Source of the DNA: DIGJ01 sp036658435
GTDB taxonomy: Bacteria > Bacillota > Clostridia > Lachnospirales > Lachnospiraceae
Direction of reading: 5' to 3'
DNA length: 33,622 nucleotides
Assembly (NCBI GenBank): GCA_036658435.1
Contig: JAVXEO010000018.1
Span: forward strand, 1-33,622
In this document: positions 17,378 through 25,718 of the stretch, piece after piece
Layout of the letters: every line of letters starts with the position of its first letter
Position numbering within the stretch: position 1 is the first letter of the stretch
Program-made: the position numbers and the translations under genes
The notes under the pieces: model-generated
Database searches by the model: none
Told to the model about the DNA's origin: nothing
Seen by the model: only the letters and a program-made list of their open reading frames with translations

Positions 17378-18534
17378 GAAATCCATTATCAAAAACCATA
17401 GAAGAAATTAAACCTTCCGGAATTCGTAAATTTTTTGATATTGTCAGTGAAATGAAAGATGCAATCTCCTTGGGAGTAGGGGAACCGGACTTTGAAACCC
17501 CTTGGCATATTCGGGAAGAAGGTATTTATTCCTTAGAAAAAGGACGCACTTTTTATACATCCAATGCAGGATTAAAAGAACTTAAGATAGAAATTTGCAG
17601 GTATTTGAAACGAAGATTTCAACTAGAGTATCATTTTGAAGATGAGGTTTTGGTTACGGTAGGAGGAAGCGAAGCCATCGATGCGGCAATTCGAGTCATG
17701 GTAGACCCAGGAGATGAGGTCTTGATTCCGGAACCCTGCTATGTATCCTATCTTCCCTGTGTACAGTTAGCCTATGGAAAACCAATTCCCATACCTTTAC
17801 AGGAAAAAAATGGATTTCGCTTAACAAAACAGGAGATTTTAGATAACCTTACGGAAAAGACGAAAATATTAATCCTTCCTTTTCCCAATAATCCCACCGG
17901 AGCTATTTTAACGGAGAAAGATTTAAAAGAGATTGCAGAGGTCTGTATAGAAAAGGATATTTTTGTGCTTTCCGACGAAATATATGCAGAACTTACTTAT
18001 GGACAACGCCATGTATCCATTGCCTCCATTCCGGGGATGAAGGAACGTACCATTGTAATCAATGGATTCTCAAAGGCCTATGCCATGACAGGATGGCGTC
18101 TGGGATATGGAGTAGGACCCAAAGAGATTATTAAACAAATGATAAAAGTACACCAATTTGCCATTATGTGTGCTCCTACAACCAGCCAATATGCAGCGGT
18201 GGAGGCATTAAAGAATGGGGATACGGATGTGGAAAGAATGTGTGCCGCATATGACCAGCGAAGACGATTCTTAGTGGAGTCTTTTAAACGCATGGGATTA
18301 AAGTGCTTTGAACCCTTTGGAGCATTTTATGTATTCCCCAGTATACAAAAGTTTGGTATGACTTCGGAAGAATTTGCCACAAGACTGTTAAAGGAAGAAA
18401 AAGTAGCGGTTGTTCCGGGAACGGCATTCGGAGATTCCGGTGAAGGATTTTTGCGTATTTCCTATGCTTATTCCATTGAAAATTTAAAAATAGCGTTGGG
18501 ACGAATTGAAAAATTTGTAAAAACATTGGATTAA
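17374..18534 (+). CDS. PLP-dependent class I/II aminotransferase
   Basis: A fold-type I aminotransferase of 386 residues. The PLP lysine is K234 in SKAYAMTGWRLGYG; the NNPTG motif, the DEIYAEL stretch and the Arg that binds the substrate carboxylate (FLRISYA, near the C terminus) are all present. It is like the aspartate/aromatic/PatA group that in Firmicutes uses 2-oxoglutarate as acceptor, but donor specificity cannot be read from sequence. The start is GTG 17374, four bases before the end of the Lrp gene; no other start fits, and an AAAGGA site lies 13 bases upstream. The coupling to an Lrp-type regulator suggests amino-acid responsive expression. Confidence 0.92.
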   Translation: MRNPLSKTIEEIKPSGIRKFFDIVSEMKDAISLGVGEPDFETPWHIREEGIYSLEKGRTFYTSNAGLKELKIEICRYLKRRFQLEYHFEDEVLVTVGGSEAIDAAIRVMVDPGDEVLIPEPCYVSYLPCVQLAYGKPIPIPLQEKNGFRLTKQEILDNLTEKTKILILPFPNNPTGAILTEKDLKEIAEVCIEKDIFVLSDEIYAELTYGQRHVSIASIPGMKERTIVINGFSKAYAMTGWRLGYGVGPKEIIKQMIKVHQFAIMCAPTTSQYAAVEALKNGDTDVERMCAAYDQRRRFLVESFKRMGLKCFEPFGAFYVFPSIQKFGMTSEEFATRLLKEEKVAVVPGTAFGDSGEGFLRISYAYSIENLKIALGRIEKFVKTLD

Positions 18535-18599
18535 ATCAAGACAAAAGACAAGAAATATGATAGAATAAAACATAGAATAATGCTAAGGAGAATACAGGT

Positions 18600-19059
18600 A
18601 TGGCAGGAATAAAGGCAGAGCATATTAACCCCTTTTTAATGGCAGCAACACAAGTTCTGAAAAATGTGTGTTTTATAGACACCACCCTTGGAAAACCTTA
18701 TTTAAAGGACACAAAGTTTACCAGTAATTCTTTTTTAATTATTATTGGTGTAACCGGAGAGATGCGTGGACAAGTGATGATTGCATTAAGCAATCAGGTT
18801 GCCTGTGACATTGCGTCCAAGATGTGCATGATGCCGGTAAAACAATTGGATGACTTTTCTACAAGTGCGCTTAGCGAACTGGGAAATATGATTATGGGAA
18901 ATACGGCAACGATATTTTCAACAAAAGGAATTGGAATTGATATTACACCACCTACTACTTGCAGCGGTGATGTGGAATTTTCTACATCCTTTGCAAAAAA
19001 TATGTGCGTACCACTCAAATATGAGGNNNNNNNNNNACCTGGCAATTACAAGTGAGTAG
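18600..19059 (+). CDS. cheX: Chemotaxis protein CheX (CheY-P phosphatase), interrupted by a gap
   Basis: CheX dephosphorylates CheY-P and so resets chemotaxis signalling. The catalytic pattern ExxN is at E93-L94-G95-N96 (SELGN), in the CheX/CheC fold of about 150 residues. ATG 18600 is preceded by AAGGAG. A run of ten N (19027-19036) breaks the 3' end. Read literally, the frame ends at a TGA at 19053-19055; but CTG GCA ATT ACA AGT GAG TAG (19039-19059) gives LAITSE plus stop, the kind of ending CheX has, and it is followed directly by the trmL ribosome site. I therefore place the end at 19059 and take the true gap length to be a multiple of three. A phosphatase gene here fits the receptor gene at 27129. 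Confidence 0.85.
19027..19036. other. Assembly gap (10 N) inside cheX
   Basis: Ten unknown bases. The reading frames on each side are only consistent if the missing length is a multiple of three, so the ten-base value is a placeholder. Confidence 0.95.
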
Positions 19060-19073
19060 CAGGAGGCTTGAAC

Positions 19074-19565
19074 ATGATTAATATTGTACTCCATGAGCCG
19101 GAGATACCGGCAAACACAGGAAACATAGGAAGAAGCTGCGTTGCAGCAGGAGCAAGGCTTCACTTAATTGAGCCTATGGGCTTTCGCATTACAGAAAAAG
19201 AAGTAAAAAGAGCCGGACTGGACTACTGGGATAAGTTGGATCTTCGAATTTATGACAGTTTTGAAGATTTCATTAAAAAGAATAAAAAAGCAAAGATATT
19301 TATGGCAACCACAAAGGCGAAACATGTATATACACAGGTGTCGTATGAGCCGGACTGCTATATTATGTTTGGAAAAGAAAGCAAAGGGATACCGGAAGAA
19401 ATTCTTATAAAATATCCGGAAACCTGCGTTCGCATCCCTATGATAGGGGATATTCGCTCTCTTAACCTTTCCAATTCCGTAGCCATTGTCTTGTATGAAG
19501 CCCTTCGTCAGAATTCCTTTTCAAATATGAATTTAGAGGGAGAACTTCATCGTTTATCCTGGTAA
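19074..19565 (+). CDS. trmL: tRNA (cytidine/uridine-34 2'-O)-methyltransferase TrmL
   Basis: A SPOUT-class enzyme that methylates the ribose of the wobble base 34 in tRNA-Leu isoacceptors, using S-adenosylmethionine. The 163-residue length is typical. The three SPOUT motifs are clear: NTGNIGRSC starting at N14, FGKESKGIPEEIL, and IRSLNLSNSVAIVLYEALRQ near the C terminus, which form the trefoil knot. ATG 19074 is chosen over the in-frame TTG at 19068 because AGGAGGC (19061-19067) is at proper distance only from the ATG. It follows cheX by 14 bp. Its 3' end overlaps the convergent sensor kinase gene by 19 bp. Confidence 0.95.
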   Translation: MINIVLHEPEIPANTGNIGRSCVAAGARLHLIEPMGFRITEKEVKRAGLDYWDKLDLRIYDSFEDFIKKNKKAKIFMATTKAKHVYTQVSYEPDCYIMFGKESKGIPEEILIKYPETCVRIPMIGDIRSLNLSNSVAIVLYEALRQNSFSNMNLEGELHRLSW

Positions 19566-20977
19566 TTATCCACTGCTTTTGCTAAAGTAAATATGAACTC
19601 ACTTCCAATGCCCTCGGTGCTGATTAGATTAATATTCTCACCGTGGGCATTGATAATTTCTTTGGTAATAGAAAGGCCCAGTCCGGTTCCTTTTTTATCT
19701 TTTCCCCGAGAAGTATCAATTTTATAAAAACGATCCCAAACCTTCTTTAAACGTTCTTTTGGAATTCCAACTCCATAATCTTTTACAGAGAGAAATACTT
19801 TTTCACTTTGTTCTTCGGAAGAAATCTTAATTTTAGAATCATCAGGACTGAATTTAATGGCATTATCAATTAAGTTGTAAAGGACCTGCTGAATTTTTCC
19901 AATGTCTGCACATACATAGGTCTTTTTTTCGGAAAAAACAAGATCCAGCTGCATATTTTTCTTGGTGCAGATTCCTTCAAAAGCCTGGGCGGTCTGCTTT
20001 ATAACCTGGTTGATATCAAAGGTAGTCATATCCAGTAAAACACCGTTATTCTTAAAGCTGTTTAGTTCTAAAAGATTACCGGTAAGCTTATTCAGACGTT
20101 CCGTTTCAAAGAGAATAATTCCTAAATATTTGTCTTGAGATTCATAAGGAATGGTACCATCCTGCATGGCTTCGGCATATCCTTTGATTGAGGTAAGAGG
20201 AGAACGAAAATCATGAGAAATGTTGGCTATAAATTTTTTCTGATAATCGTCCAGACTGTTTAATTCTCCTGCCATATAAGAAATGGAGCTTGCCAGGTCA
20301 CCATATTCATCATGAGAATCAATTTTTAAAGGATACGTATAATGACCGTCGGCGTATTCTTTTGCAGCTTTTGTAATAATATGAAGAGGGTGTACGGTTA
20401 AAAAATAAAGATAAAGAAATACAGCAACTAAAAGAAGAAGATAAATAAGAAAGCAGCTATTGATGATATCGGTATAATAGATGCAGTCGTCTTTAATAGC
20501 ATTAATGGAAGTATACATGACAATATAGCCCTTTAGGGCATAATTACTGGTAATGGGATAAACCAAAGACAGCATAGGCTCCGTTATGATATTTGGAATG
20601 GTCACATTGGAAGAAAAAACTTCGTCTAAAAGACCGGGCTTTAAATCGTTTAGATTCAAATCCCTGCTTGCAGCAATGCTGTCCCTGGTATCCAGAAGGA
20701 TGCTTCCATCCGACTGCACAAACCAGATTCTGGTATCCAAAAAGGTATCAATGGTGCGTAATTGGGTATTTAATCCCAGCAAAGAAAGCTTTTTCATAAA
20801 ATAATTATCCATATATTCAGAGGCAATCAAACCAGCTTCCGAATAAAGCACGTTCTTTTTATCTTCCATCAAGCTATGCTGAATTCTTGAAATACCGTAG
20901 GTATTCATTATAAAAAACATAGAAAGCCCCACTAAAATATAGCATACAATAAACTTTAACAGCAAAGAACGTTTCAT
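19547..20977 (-). CDS. Membrane sensor histidine kinase (PhoR-like)
   Basis: The sensor of a two-component pair with the response regulator 7 bp upstream. In 476 residues: first membrane span (about 7-27), an extracytoplasmic sensing region of about 140 residues, second span (about 176-197), HAMP (about 198-250), a HisKA dimerisation domain with phospho-acceptor H255 in ISHDFRSPLTS, and an HATPase domain with N box NLIDNAIKFSP, G1 DYGVGIP and G2 GTGLGLSI. All catalytic features are intact. The signal is not known. Gene order on the minus strand is mutS2, regulator, kinase, so the pair may be transcribed from the mutS2 side. The last 19 bp overlap the end of trmL on the opposite strand. Confidence 0.93.
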   Translation of the reverse strand: MKRSLLLKFIVCYILVGLSMFFIMNTYGISRIQHSLMEDKKNVLYSEAGLIASEYMDNYFMKKLSLLGLNTQLRTIDTFLDTRIWFVQSDGSILLDTRDSIAASRDLNLNDLKPGLLDEVFSSNVTIPNIITEPMLSLVYPITSNYALKGYIVMYTSINAIKDDCIYYTDIINSCFLIYLLLLVAVFLYLYFLTVHPLHIITKAAKEYADGHYTYPLKIDSHDEYGDLASSISYMAGELNSLDDYQKKFIANISHDFRSPLTSIKGYAEAMQDGTIPYESQDKYLGIILFETERLNKLTGNLLELNSFKNNGVLLDMTTFDINQVIKQTAQAFEGICTKKNMQLDLVFSEKKTYVCADIGKIQQVLYNLIDNAIKFSPDDSKIKISSEEQSEKVFLSVKDYGVGIPKERLKKVWDRFYKIDTSRGKDKKGTGLGLSITKEIINAHGENINLISTEGIGSEFIFTLAKAVDNYQDKR

Positions 20978-20984
20978 AGGAAAA

Positions 20985-21713
20985 TCACCTCGATTTCTTT
21001 TCTTTCTTTATTTCAAACTTGTAACCAATACCCCATACCGTAGAGAGACTCCAGGAGGAATGATCTTTTATTTTTTCTCGAAGACGCTTTATATGCACAT
21101 CTACAGTACGTGTATCACCTATATACTCGTATCCCCAAATGTGATCAAGAAGCTGCTCTCTTGTGAAAACCTGATTTGGATGTGAGGCAAGAAAATAAAA
21201 GAGCTCCAACTCTTTAGGGGGCATGTCAATGGTTTCGTTATAATATAAAACGGAGTAATTCGACTGGTTGATAATTAAGTCCGGATATTCAACAAAATCA
21301 CCGGACTGTGAAGAGGCAGGGGAAACCGTCACCGAAGCCGGAACACTAAAACGTCTTAAAACTGCTTTTACACGAGCAACCAGTTCTTTGGAATCAAAGG
21401 GTTTAATTATATAATCATCGGCACCTAATTCAAGACCAAGTACCTTATCAAAAACCTCTCCCTTTGCGGAAAGCATAATAATTGGAACTTTAGAATTCTT
21501 TCTCACCTCCCGGCATACTTCATAGCCATCTATTCCGGGAAGCATTAAATCCAATAAAATCAGGTTGGGTTTGTAATCGTTAAACTGCTGAAGTGCTTCT
21601 TCTCCATCGTTTACAATCAAAGTATCAAAACATTCCTTTATTAGATAAAGGGATATGAGCTCTGCAATATTTCCATCATCATCCACAATTAAAATCTTTT
21701 GCTTTTCTGCCAC
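20985..21713 (-). CDS. OmpR/PhoB-family response regulator
   Basis: A DNA-binding response regulator of 242 residues. The receiver domain has the acidic pair D11/D12/D13, phospho-acceptor D55 (LILLDLMLPG), S82 and K104 (IIKPF). The C-terminal winged helix (about 145-240, with FTREQLLDHIWGYEYIGDTRTVDVHIKRLREK, shown only in part by its key words) is of the OmpR type. The start is GTG at 21711-21713, preceded on the minus strand by AAAAGGAG at good spacing. It lies 21 bp after mutS2 and 7 bp before its kinase. A Pro/Ser-rich linker of about 20 residues joins the two domains. Targets are unknown. Confidence 0.93.
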   Translation of the reverse strand: MAEKQKILIVDDDGNIAELISLYLIKECFDTLIVNDGEEALQQFNDYKPNLILLDLMLPGIDGYEVCREVRKNSKVPIIMLSAKGEVFDKVLGLELGADDYIIKPFDSKELVARVKAVLRRFSVPASVTVSPASSQSGDFVEYPDLIINQSNYSVLYYNETIDMPPKELELFYFLASHPNQVFTREQLLDHIWGYEYIGDTRTVDVHIKRLREKIKDHSSWSLSTVWGIGYKFEIKKEKKSR

Positions 21714-21734
21714 AATAAAATCTCCTTTTGAAGG

Positions 21735-24119
21735 CTATGCCTTGAATTCTACAATAGTTACACCCTGGTCGCCTTCACCAAAGGTTCCAATACGGAAAGA
21801 TTTCACATATTTTGTTTTCTTTAAATGGGTATGCACCGCATTTTTTAAAGCACCGGTACCCCTTCCGTGAATAACGGTTACTTGAGGAAGGTGGGAAAGG
21901 TAAGCATCATCCAGATATTTATCCAAAAGAGGAAGTGCCTCATCTACCGTTTTACCAATGAGATTAATATCGGGACGAATGGTGGAAGACTTGGACATTT
22001 TAATCTGACCGCTCCCGGTACGCACGGAACCGGAATTAGCAACGGTGGATTCTTCTATTAGCTCTAAATCTTTTATGTTAACCTGAGAACGCAGGATTCC
22101 CATTTGAACAAATAAATCTCCCTTATCATTGGGAAGGGAACGAACGGTTCCCTTTAGATCCAGACTGGTAACGTGAACCGTATCTCCCAGTTTAAAATCA
22201 GAGGATTTATGAACTTTTCCATTTTTTTTGGGAGCTCTTGTCAGACTTGCTTCTTTTTCACCAAGTTTGTCACGAAGGGCAGCACGTTCCTTTTCCATTT
22301 CCTTGGTACTATGGCCGTTGTCAAGCCACTTGTTATATTTTCGAATGGACTCATCTGCAAAATCTTTTGCTTTTTGAATGATCTCTCTTGCTTCTTCGTT
22401 TGCATTTCGAAGAATTTTATCTTTTGATTCCTCTAATTTCTGATTTTTCTGTTCTAATTTTTTCTTTAAGTTCTCAATTTCTGTTTTATAGCGAAGAACT
22501 TCTTCCTGCTCTTTTTGAATGGTTACACGACTGATTTCCAGGTCATGAATAACATCTTCAAAGCTCTGGTCCTGAACACCAATAAATTCTTTTGCATTTT
22601 GAATAATGTAATGGGGAAGACCAAGCTTTCCGGAAATAGCAAAGGCATTGCTCTTGCCGGGAATACCAATTAAAAGACGATAGGTAGGACGAAGGGACTC
22701 TACATCAAATTCGCAGCAGGCATTTTCTACGCCGGGGGTGGATAAGGCAAATATCTTAAGTTCACTGTAATGGGTGGTTGCCATGGTGCGTATCTGCTGT
22801 TTATGCAAATAAGACAAAATTGACATGGCAAGGGCTGCGCCTTCGGTAGGATCGGTTCCGGCACCAAGCTCATCAAATAAAACCAAAGATTTGAAGTTGG
22901 CTTTTTGCAAAATAGAAACGGTATTTACCATATGAGAAGAAAAGGTACTTAGGCTTTGTTCAATGCTTTGCTCATCTCCGATATCGGCATAAACTTCTTC
23001 AAACACGCACAATTCGGAACGGTCAAAAGCAGGAATATGAAGACCTGCCTGTCCCATCAGGGTAAAAAGCCCTACTGTTTTTAGGGATACCGTTTTACCA
23101 CCGGTATTTGGACCGGTGACAATTAAAAGATTAAAATCTTTCCCCAGGTAAACGTCGATGGGAACGACTTTTTTTGAATCTATGAGTGGATGACGTCCTT
23201 TTTTTATGTGAATATAACCGTTTTCATTAAAAATAGGTTCCGTTGCTTTTAATTTTTTGGACAAAACAGCTTTTGCAAAGACAAAATCCAGTTTTATTAA
23301 AACATCCAAATCGGATTTTAAGGCATCCTGAAAGGAAGCACATTCGTTGCTTAGGTTTGCAAGAATCTTTTCGATTTCTTCTTTTTCCTGTATGTCCAGC
23401 TCACGCAGCTCATTATTAAGCTTTACAATTGCCATAGGTTCTACAAAAAGGGTAGAGCCGGAAGAAGACTGGTCATGAATCATACCACTAAAATGATTTT
23501 TGTATTCTGACTTTATGGGGAGACAATACCGTCCATTACGCATGGTAACAATATTTTCCTGGAGCATGGTTTGTGTTGTCGAAGCATTTACAATGCTGTT
23601 TAACTGTTCATGAATCTTATTATTTACATTCTTTACCGTACGGCGAATATGGTGTAGCTGTGGGCTGGCATCATCACTAATGTCTTCTTCGGAAAGAATA
23701 CACCGCTTAATTTCATTGTTTAAGGGTGTTAAAGGCTCTACCTCCTGAAAATATCCGGAAAGGGAATCCAGCCCCTCCCCTTCTTCACAGGTTTCGTTAC
23801 GGGAATAAGCCTTTACCCGAAGAGCGACGTTTAAAAGAGAACTCAGCTGCAGTAGCTCTGCCGCATTTAAAGAAGAACCCACATCCAAACGCATGAGGGA
23901 AGGACGAATATCTTTAACACCGGAAAAGGATAAAGTCCCTTTTTTTAAAAGCCGGGAAAGACCATCCGAAGTTTCCGTCTGGGCAGTCTGAATAGCCAAA
24001 AGGGAATCCATGGGTAAAAGGTTCCGGCAAAGCTCTTTTGCCGGACTTGAATAGGCAAATTCTGTTAACTGTTCTATAATTTTATTATATTCTAAAGTTT
24101 TCAACACTTTTTCATTCAT
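21735..24119 (-). CDS. mutS2: Endonuclease MutS2
   Basis: MutS2 is a MutS-like ATPase that lacks the mismatch-reading N-terminal domain. It is linked to suppression of homologous recombination in some species and, in Bacillus subtilis, to rescue of collided ribosomes. The 794-residue length is typical. The core/lever helices are followed by the ATPase domain with Walker A TGPNTGGKT at 335-343 and Walker B/signature LVLFDELGAGTDPTEG, a long charged coiled coil (about 515-620), a KOW-like beta segment (HVTSLDLKGTVRSL), and a C-terminal Smr nuclease domain with HGRGTG starting at H751. On the minus strand AGAGGA lies about nine bases before the ATG. It is first in the minus-strand run that continues into the two-component genes. 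Confidence 0.96.
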   Translation of the reverse strand: MNEKVLKTLEYNKIIEQLTEFAYSSPAKELCRNLLPMDSLLAIQTAQTETSDGLSRLLKKGTLSFSGVKDIRPSLMRLDVGSSLNAAELLQLSSLLNVALRVKAYSRNETCEEGEGLDSLSGYFQEVEPLTPLNNEIKRCILSEEDISDDASPQLHHIRRTVKNVNNKIHEQLNSIVNASTTQTMLQENIVTMRNGRYCLPIKSEYKNHFSGMIHDQSSSGSTLFVEPMAIVKLNNELRELDIQEKEEIEKILANLSNECASFQDALKSDLDVLIKLDFVFAKAVLSKKLKATEPIFNENGYIHIKKGRHPLIDSKKVVPIDVYLGKDFNLLIVTGPNTGGKTVSLKTVGLFTLMGQAGLHIPAFDRSELCVFEEVYADIGDEQSIEQSLSTFSSHMVNTVSILQKANFKSLVLFDELGAGTDPTEGAALAMSILSYLHKQQIRTMATTHYSELKIFALSTPGVENACCEFDVESLRPTYRLLIGIPGKSNAFAISGKLGLPHYIIQNAKEFIGVQDQSFEDVIHDLEISRVTIQKEQEEVLRYKTEIENLKKKLEQKNQKLEESKDKILRNANEEAREIIQKAKDFADESIRKYNKWLDNGHSTKEMEKERAALRDKLGEKEASLTRAPKKNGKVHKSSDFKLGDTVHVTSLDLKGTVRSLPNDKGDLFVQMGILRSQVNIKDLELIEESTVANSGSVRTGSGQIKMSKSSTIRPDINLIGKTVDEALPLLDKYLDDAYLSHLPQVTVIHGRGTGALKNAVHTHLKKTKYVKSFRIGTFGEGDQGVTIVEFKA

Positions 24120-24309
24120 TTTTTATATCCTCTATGGTATACTTAAGCTATATTATAGTAAGGTTGCTTCCCCTATTTTAACCCATTACCGGGGAAAAGG
24201 AAACTATATTTTGGGATTTCTATTGTTTACAGTTCATTCATATACTGTTCATATCTAAATGGTAAACTGACAGGATATGAAATTACGGTTAATAATGTGA
24301 GGGATAAGT

Positions 24310-25608
24310 ATGTCAAATGAGGAAAAGAAAGAACTACAAATGAATGATGAGAAGAGGGCATTTATTCGAGAGCAGATTGCTCCAAAGCGTAGAAATGCTT
24401 TCAAGAGATTTATGGGATCTGCAGTAAGAACATCCTGCTTAGCAATTCTTTTTGGTCTTGTGGGTAGTTTTGTTTTTTCTGTCCTGACCCCTTATTTTGA
24501 TACCATTTTTGAAAAAAAAGAGGGAGATACGGTTGCATTTGCAGAACCAACAAAAAGCCCCAGCCCCACACCGGTAACGCCAAGCCCCACACCGGAGGTC
24601 AAAAAGAAAGAAAAAGAAGAAAAACTGCCGGTTGTGACGGACATAGAAAGCTATGAGCAGCTCCATCGGGAAATAAAAGAAATTGCGGATACATTCAATC
24701 ATTCGGTGGTGAAGGTTTCCGGAGTGCAAAGTGGGGTAGACTGGTTTAACAATCCAACCGAATCCAAGGAAGCAACCTCTGGAATCATTATAGCAGACAG
24801 CAATAAACACTTATATATTCTGACCGGATTGGATAAAATAACGGAGGTAACACACATTCAGGTAACCTTTGAGAACGAAGAAACCCTAGAAGGAACCCTT
24901 CAGGGAAAAGATAAAGATACCAATATTGCCGTTATTTCCGTTCCCTATGAAAATATTTCCAAAGAATTAAGACAGAAAATTAAGGTAGCCGTGTTAGGAG
25001 ACTCTTACTATGCCCAGGCAGGAACACCGGTACTTGCATTGGGAAGTCCCAATGGTTATATGTACTCCATGGATGTGGGCATTATCTCGGGAAATCCCAT
25101 AGAGGAGTATATAACGGATCGGGTAATTGATGTCTTTTGCACGGATATGAATCATATCGAAGATGGAAATGGCGTCATTGTAGACCTAAATGGTAGCATT
25201 GTGGGAATTATTACCCACCGATTTGAAAAAGACAGAAAAGTGACCCAGTGCATGGCAATTGGAATAAGCGGTTTAAAGAATACGATAGAAAAGATGATCC
25301 AGAAAACGGGACGGGCTTATTTTGGAGTGACGGCAACTAATATTCCGGAAGAGTACAGGGAAAATCTGGGAGCCAGCCGTGGAATTTATGTGACGGAAGT
25401 AGTAAATAATTCACCGGCATTAAAAGCGGGTATTCAGGTAGGGGATATTATTACCGACATGAATTCTTCGGAAATCACTTCCGTTGCCGGTTTTTCAGGA
25501 ACCCTGTCGGTATTTGAACCAAAAACTTCTATAAAGGTAAAACTGCTGCGGACTTCCCAGACAGAGAATAAAGAAAAAACGGTATCTTTAATTATTGGGG
25601 AAAAGTAG
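24310..25608 (+). CDS. HtrA/DegP-like membrane protein, predicted inactive protease, with PDZ
   Basis: The layout is that of a membrane-anchored HtrA: cytoplasmic N terminus, one membrane span (about 38-60), a Ser/Thr/Pro linker with two SPTP-type repeats (about 78-96), a trypsin-like domain (about 120-340) and one PDZ domain (about 345-428). The catalytic triad appears lost. In the usual ILTNNHV block the sequence is ILTGLDKI, with D175 at the His place; the usual TDLAV is TNIAV (N205); the usual GNSGGP loop is shortened to DGNGVIV (285-291), with no Ser. The rest of the fold (LGDS, ALGSPNG, GIVSG-like, VGI) is kept, so this is not random decay. It most likely binds unfolded or envelope proteins without cutting. 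The ATG is preceded by a weak GAGGGAT site. It lies beside nfeD/stomatin genes. Confidence 0.85.
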   Translation: MSNEEKKELQMNDEKRAFIREQIAPKRRNAFKRFMGSAVRTSCLAILFGLVGSFVFSVLTPYFDTIFEKKEGDTVAFAEPTKSPSPTPVTPSPTPEVKKKEKEEKLPVVTDIESYEQLHREIKEIADTFNHSVVKVSGVQSGVDWFNNPTESKEATSGIIIADSNKHLYILTGLDKITEVTHIQVTFENEETLEGTLQGKDKDTNIAVISVPYENISKELRQKIKVAVLGDSYYAQAGTPVLALGSPNGYMYSMDVGIISGNPIEEYITDRVIDVFCTDMNHIEDGNGVIVDLNGSIVGIITHRFEKDRKVTQCMAIGISGLKNTIEKMIQKTGRAYFGVTATNIPEEYRENLGASRGIYVTEVVNNSPALKAGIQVGDIITDMNSSEITSVAGFSGTLSVFEPKTSIKVKLLRTSQTENKEKTVSLIIGEK

Positions 25609-25658
25609 GATAAAAGTAGTATTTATATAGGAAAAAAACAGTATTCCTACAGAAACTA

Positions 25659-25687
25659 TTGAAAAAGAAGAAAAAAAGAGTTACAGT
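25659..25687 (+). promoter_or_regulatory. Promoter of the nfeD-stomatin operon
   Basis: TTGAAA (25659-25664) and TACAGT (25682-25687) are separated by 17 bp, 31 bp before the nfeD start codon. Confidence 0.55.
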
Positions 25688-25718
25688 GTGCTTATGTTAG
25701 AAGGAAAGGAGTAATGCT

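Noticed and set aside
23577..23583. Exact Spo0A box TGTCGAA
   Set aside because: It lies deep inside mutS2, far from any promoter, and a 7-mer is expected by chance in a window of this size.
24167..24199. Inverted repeat TTCCCC/GGGGAA between mutS2 and the HtrA-like gene
   Set aside because: A six-pair stem with a loop of about 17 bases and no T run; may be chance or a weak operator, not enough to annotate.
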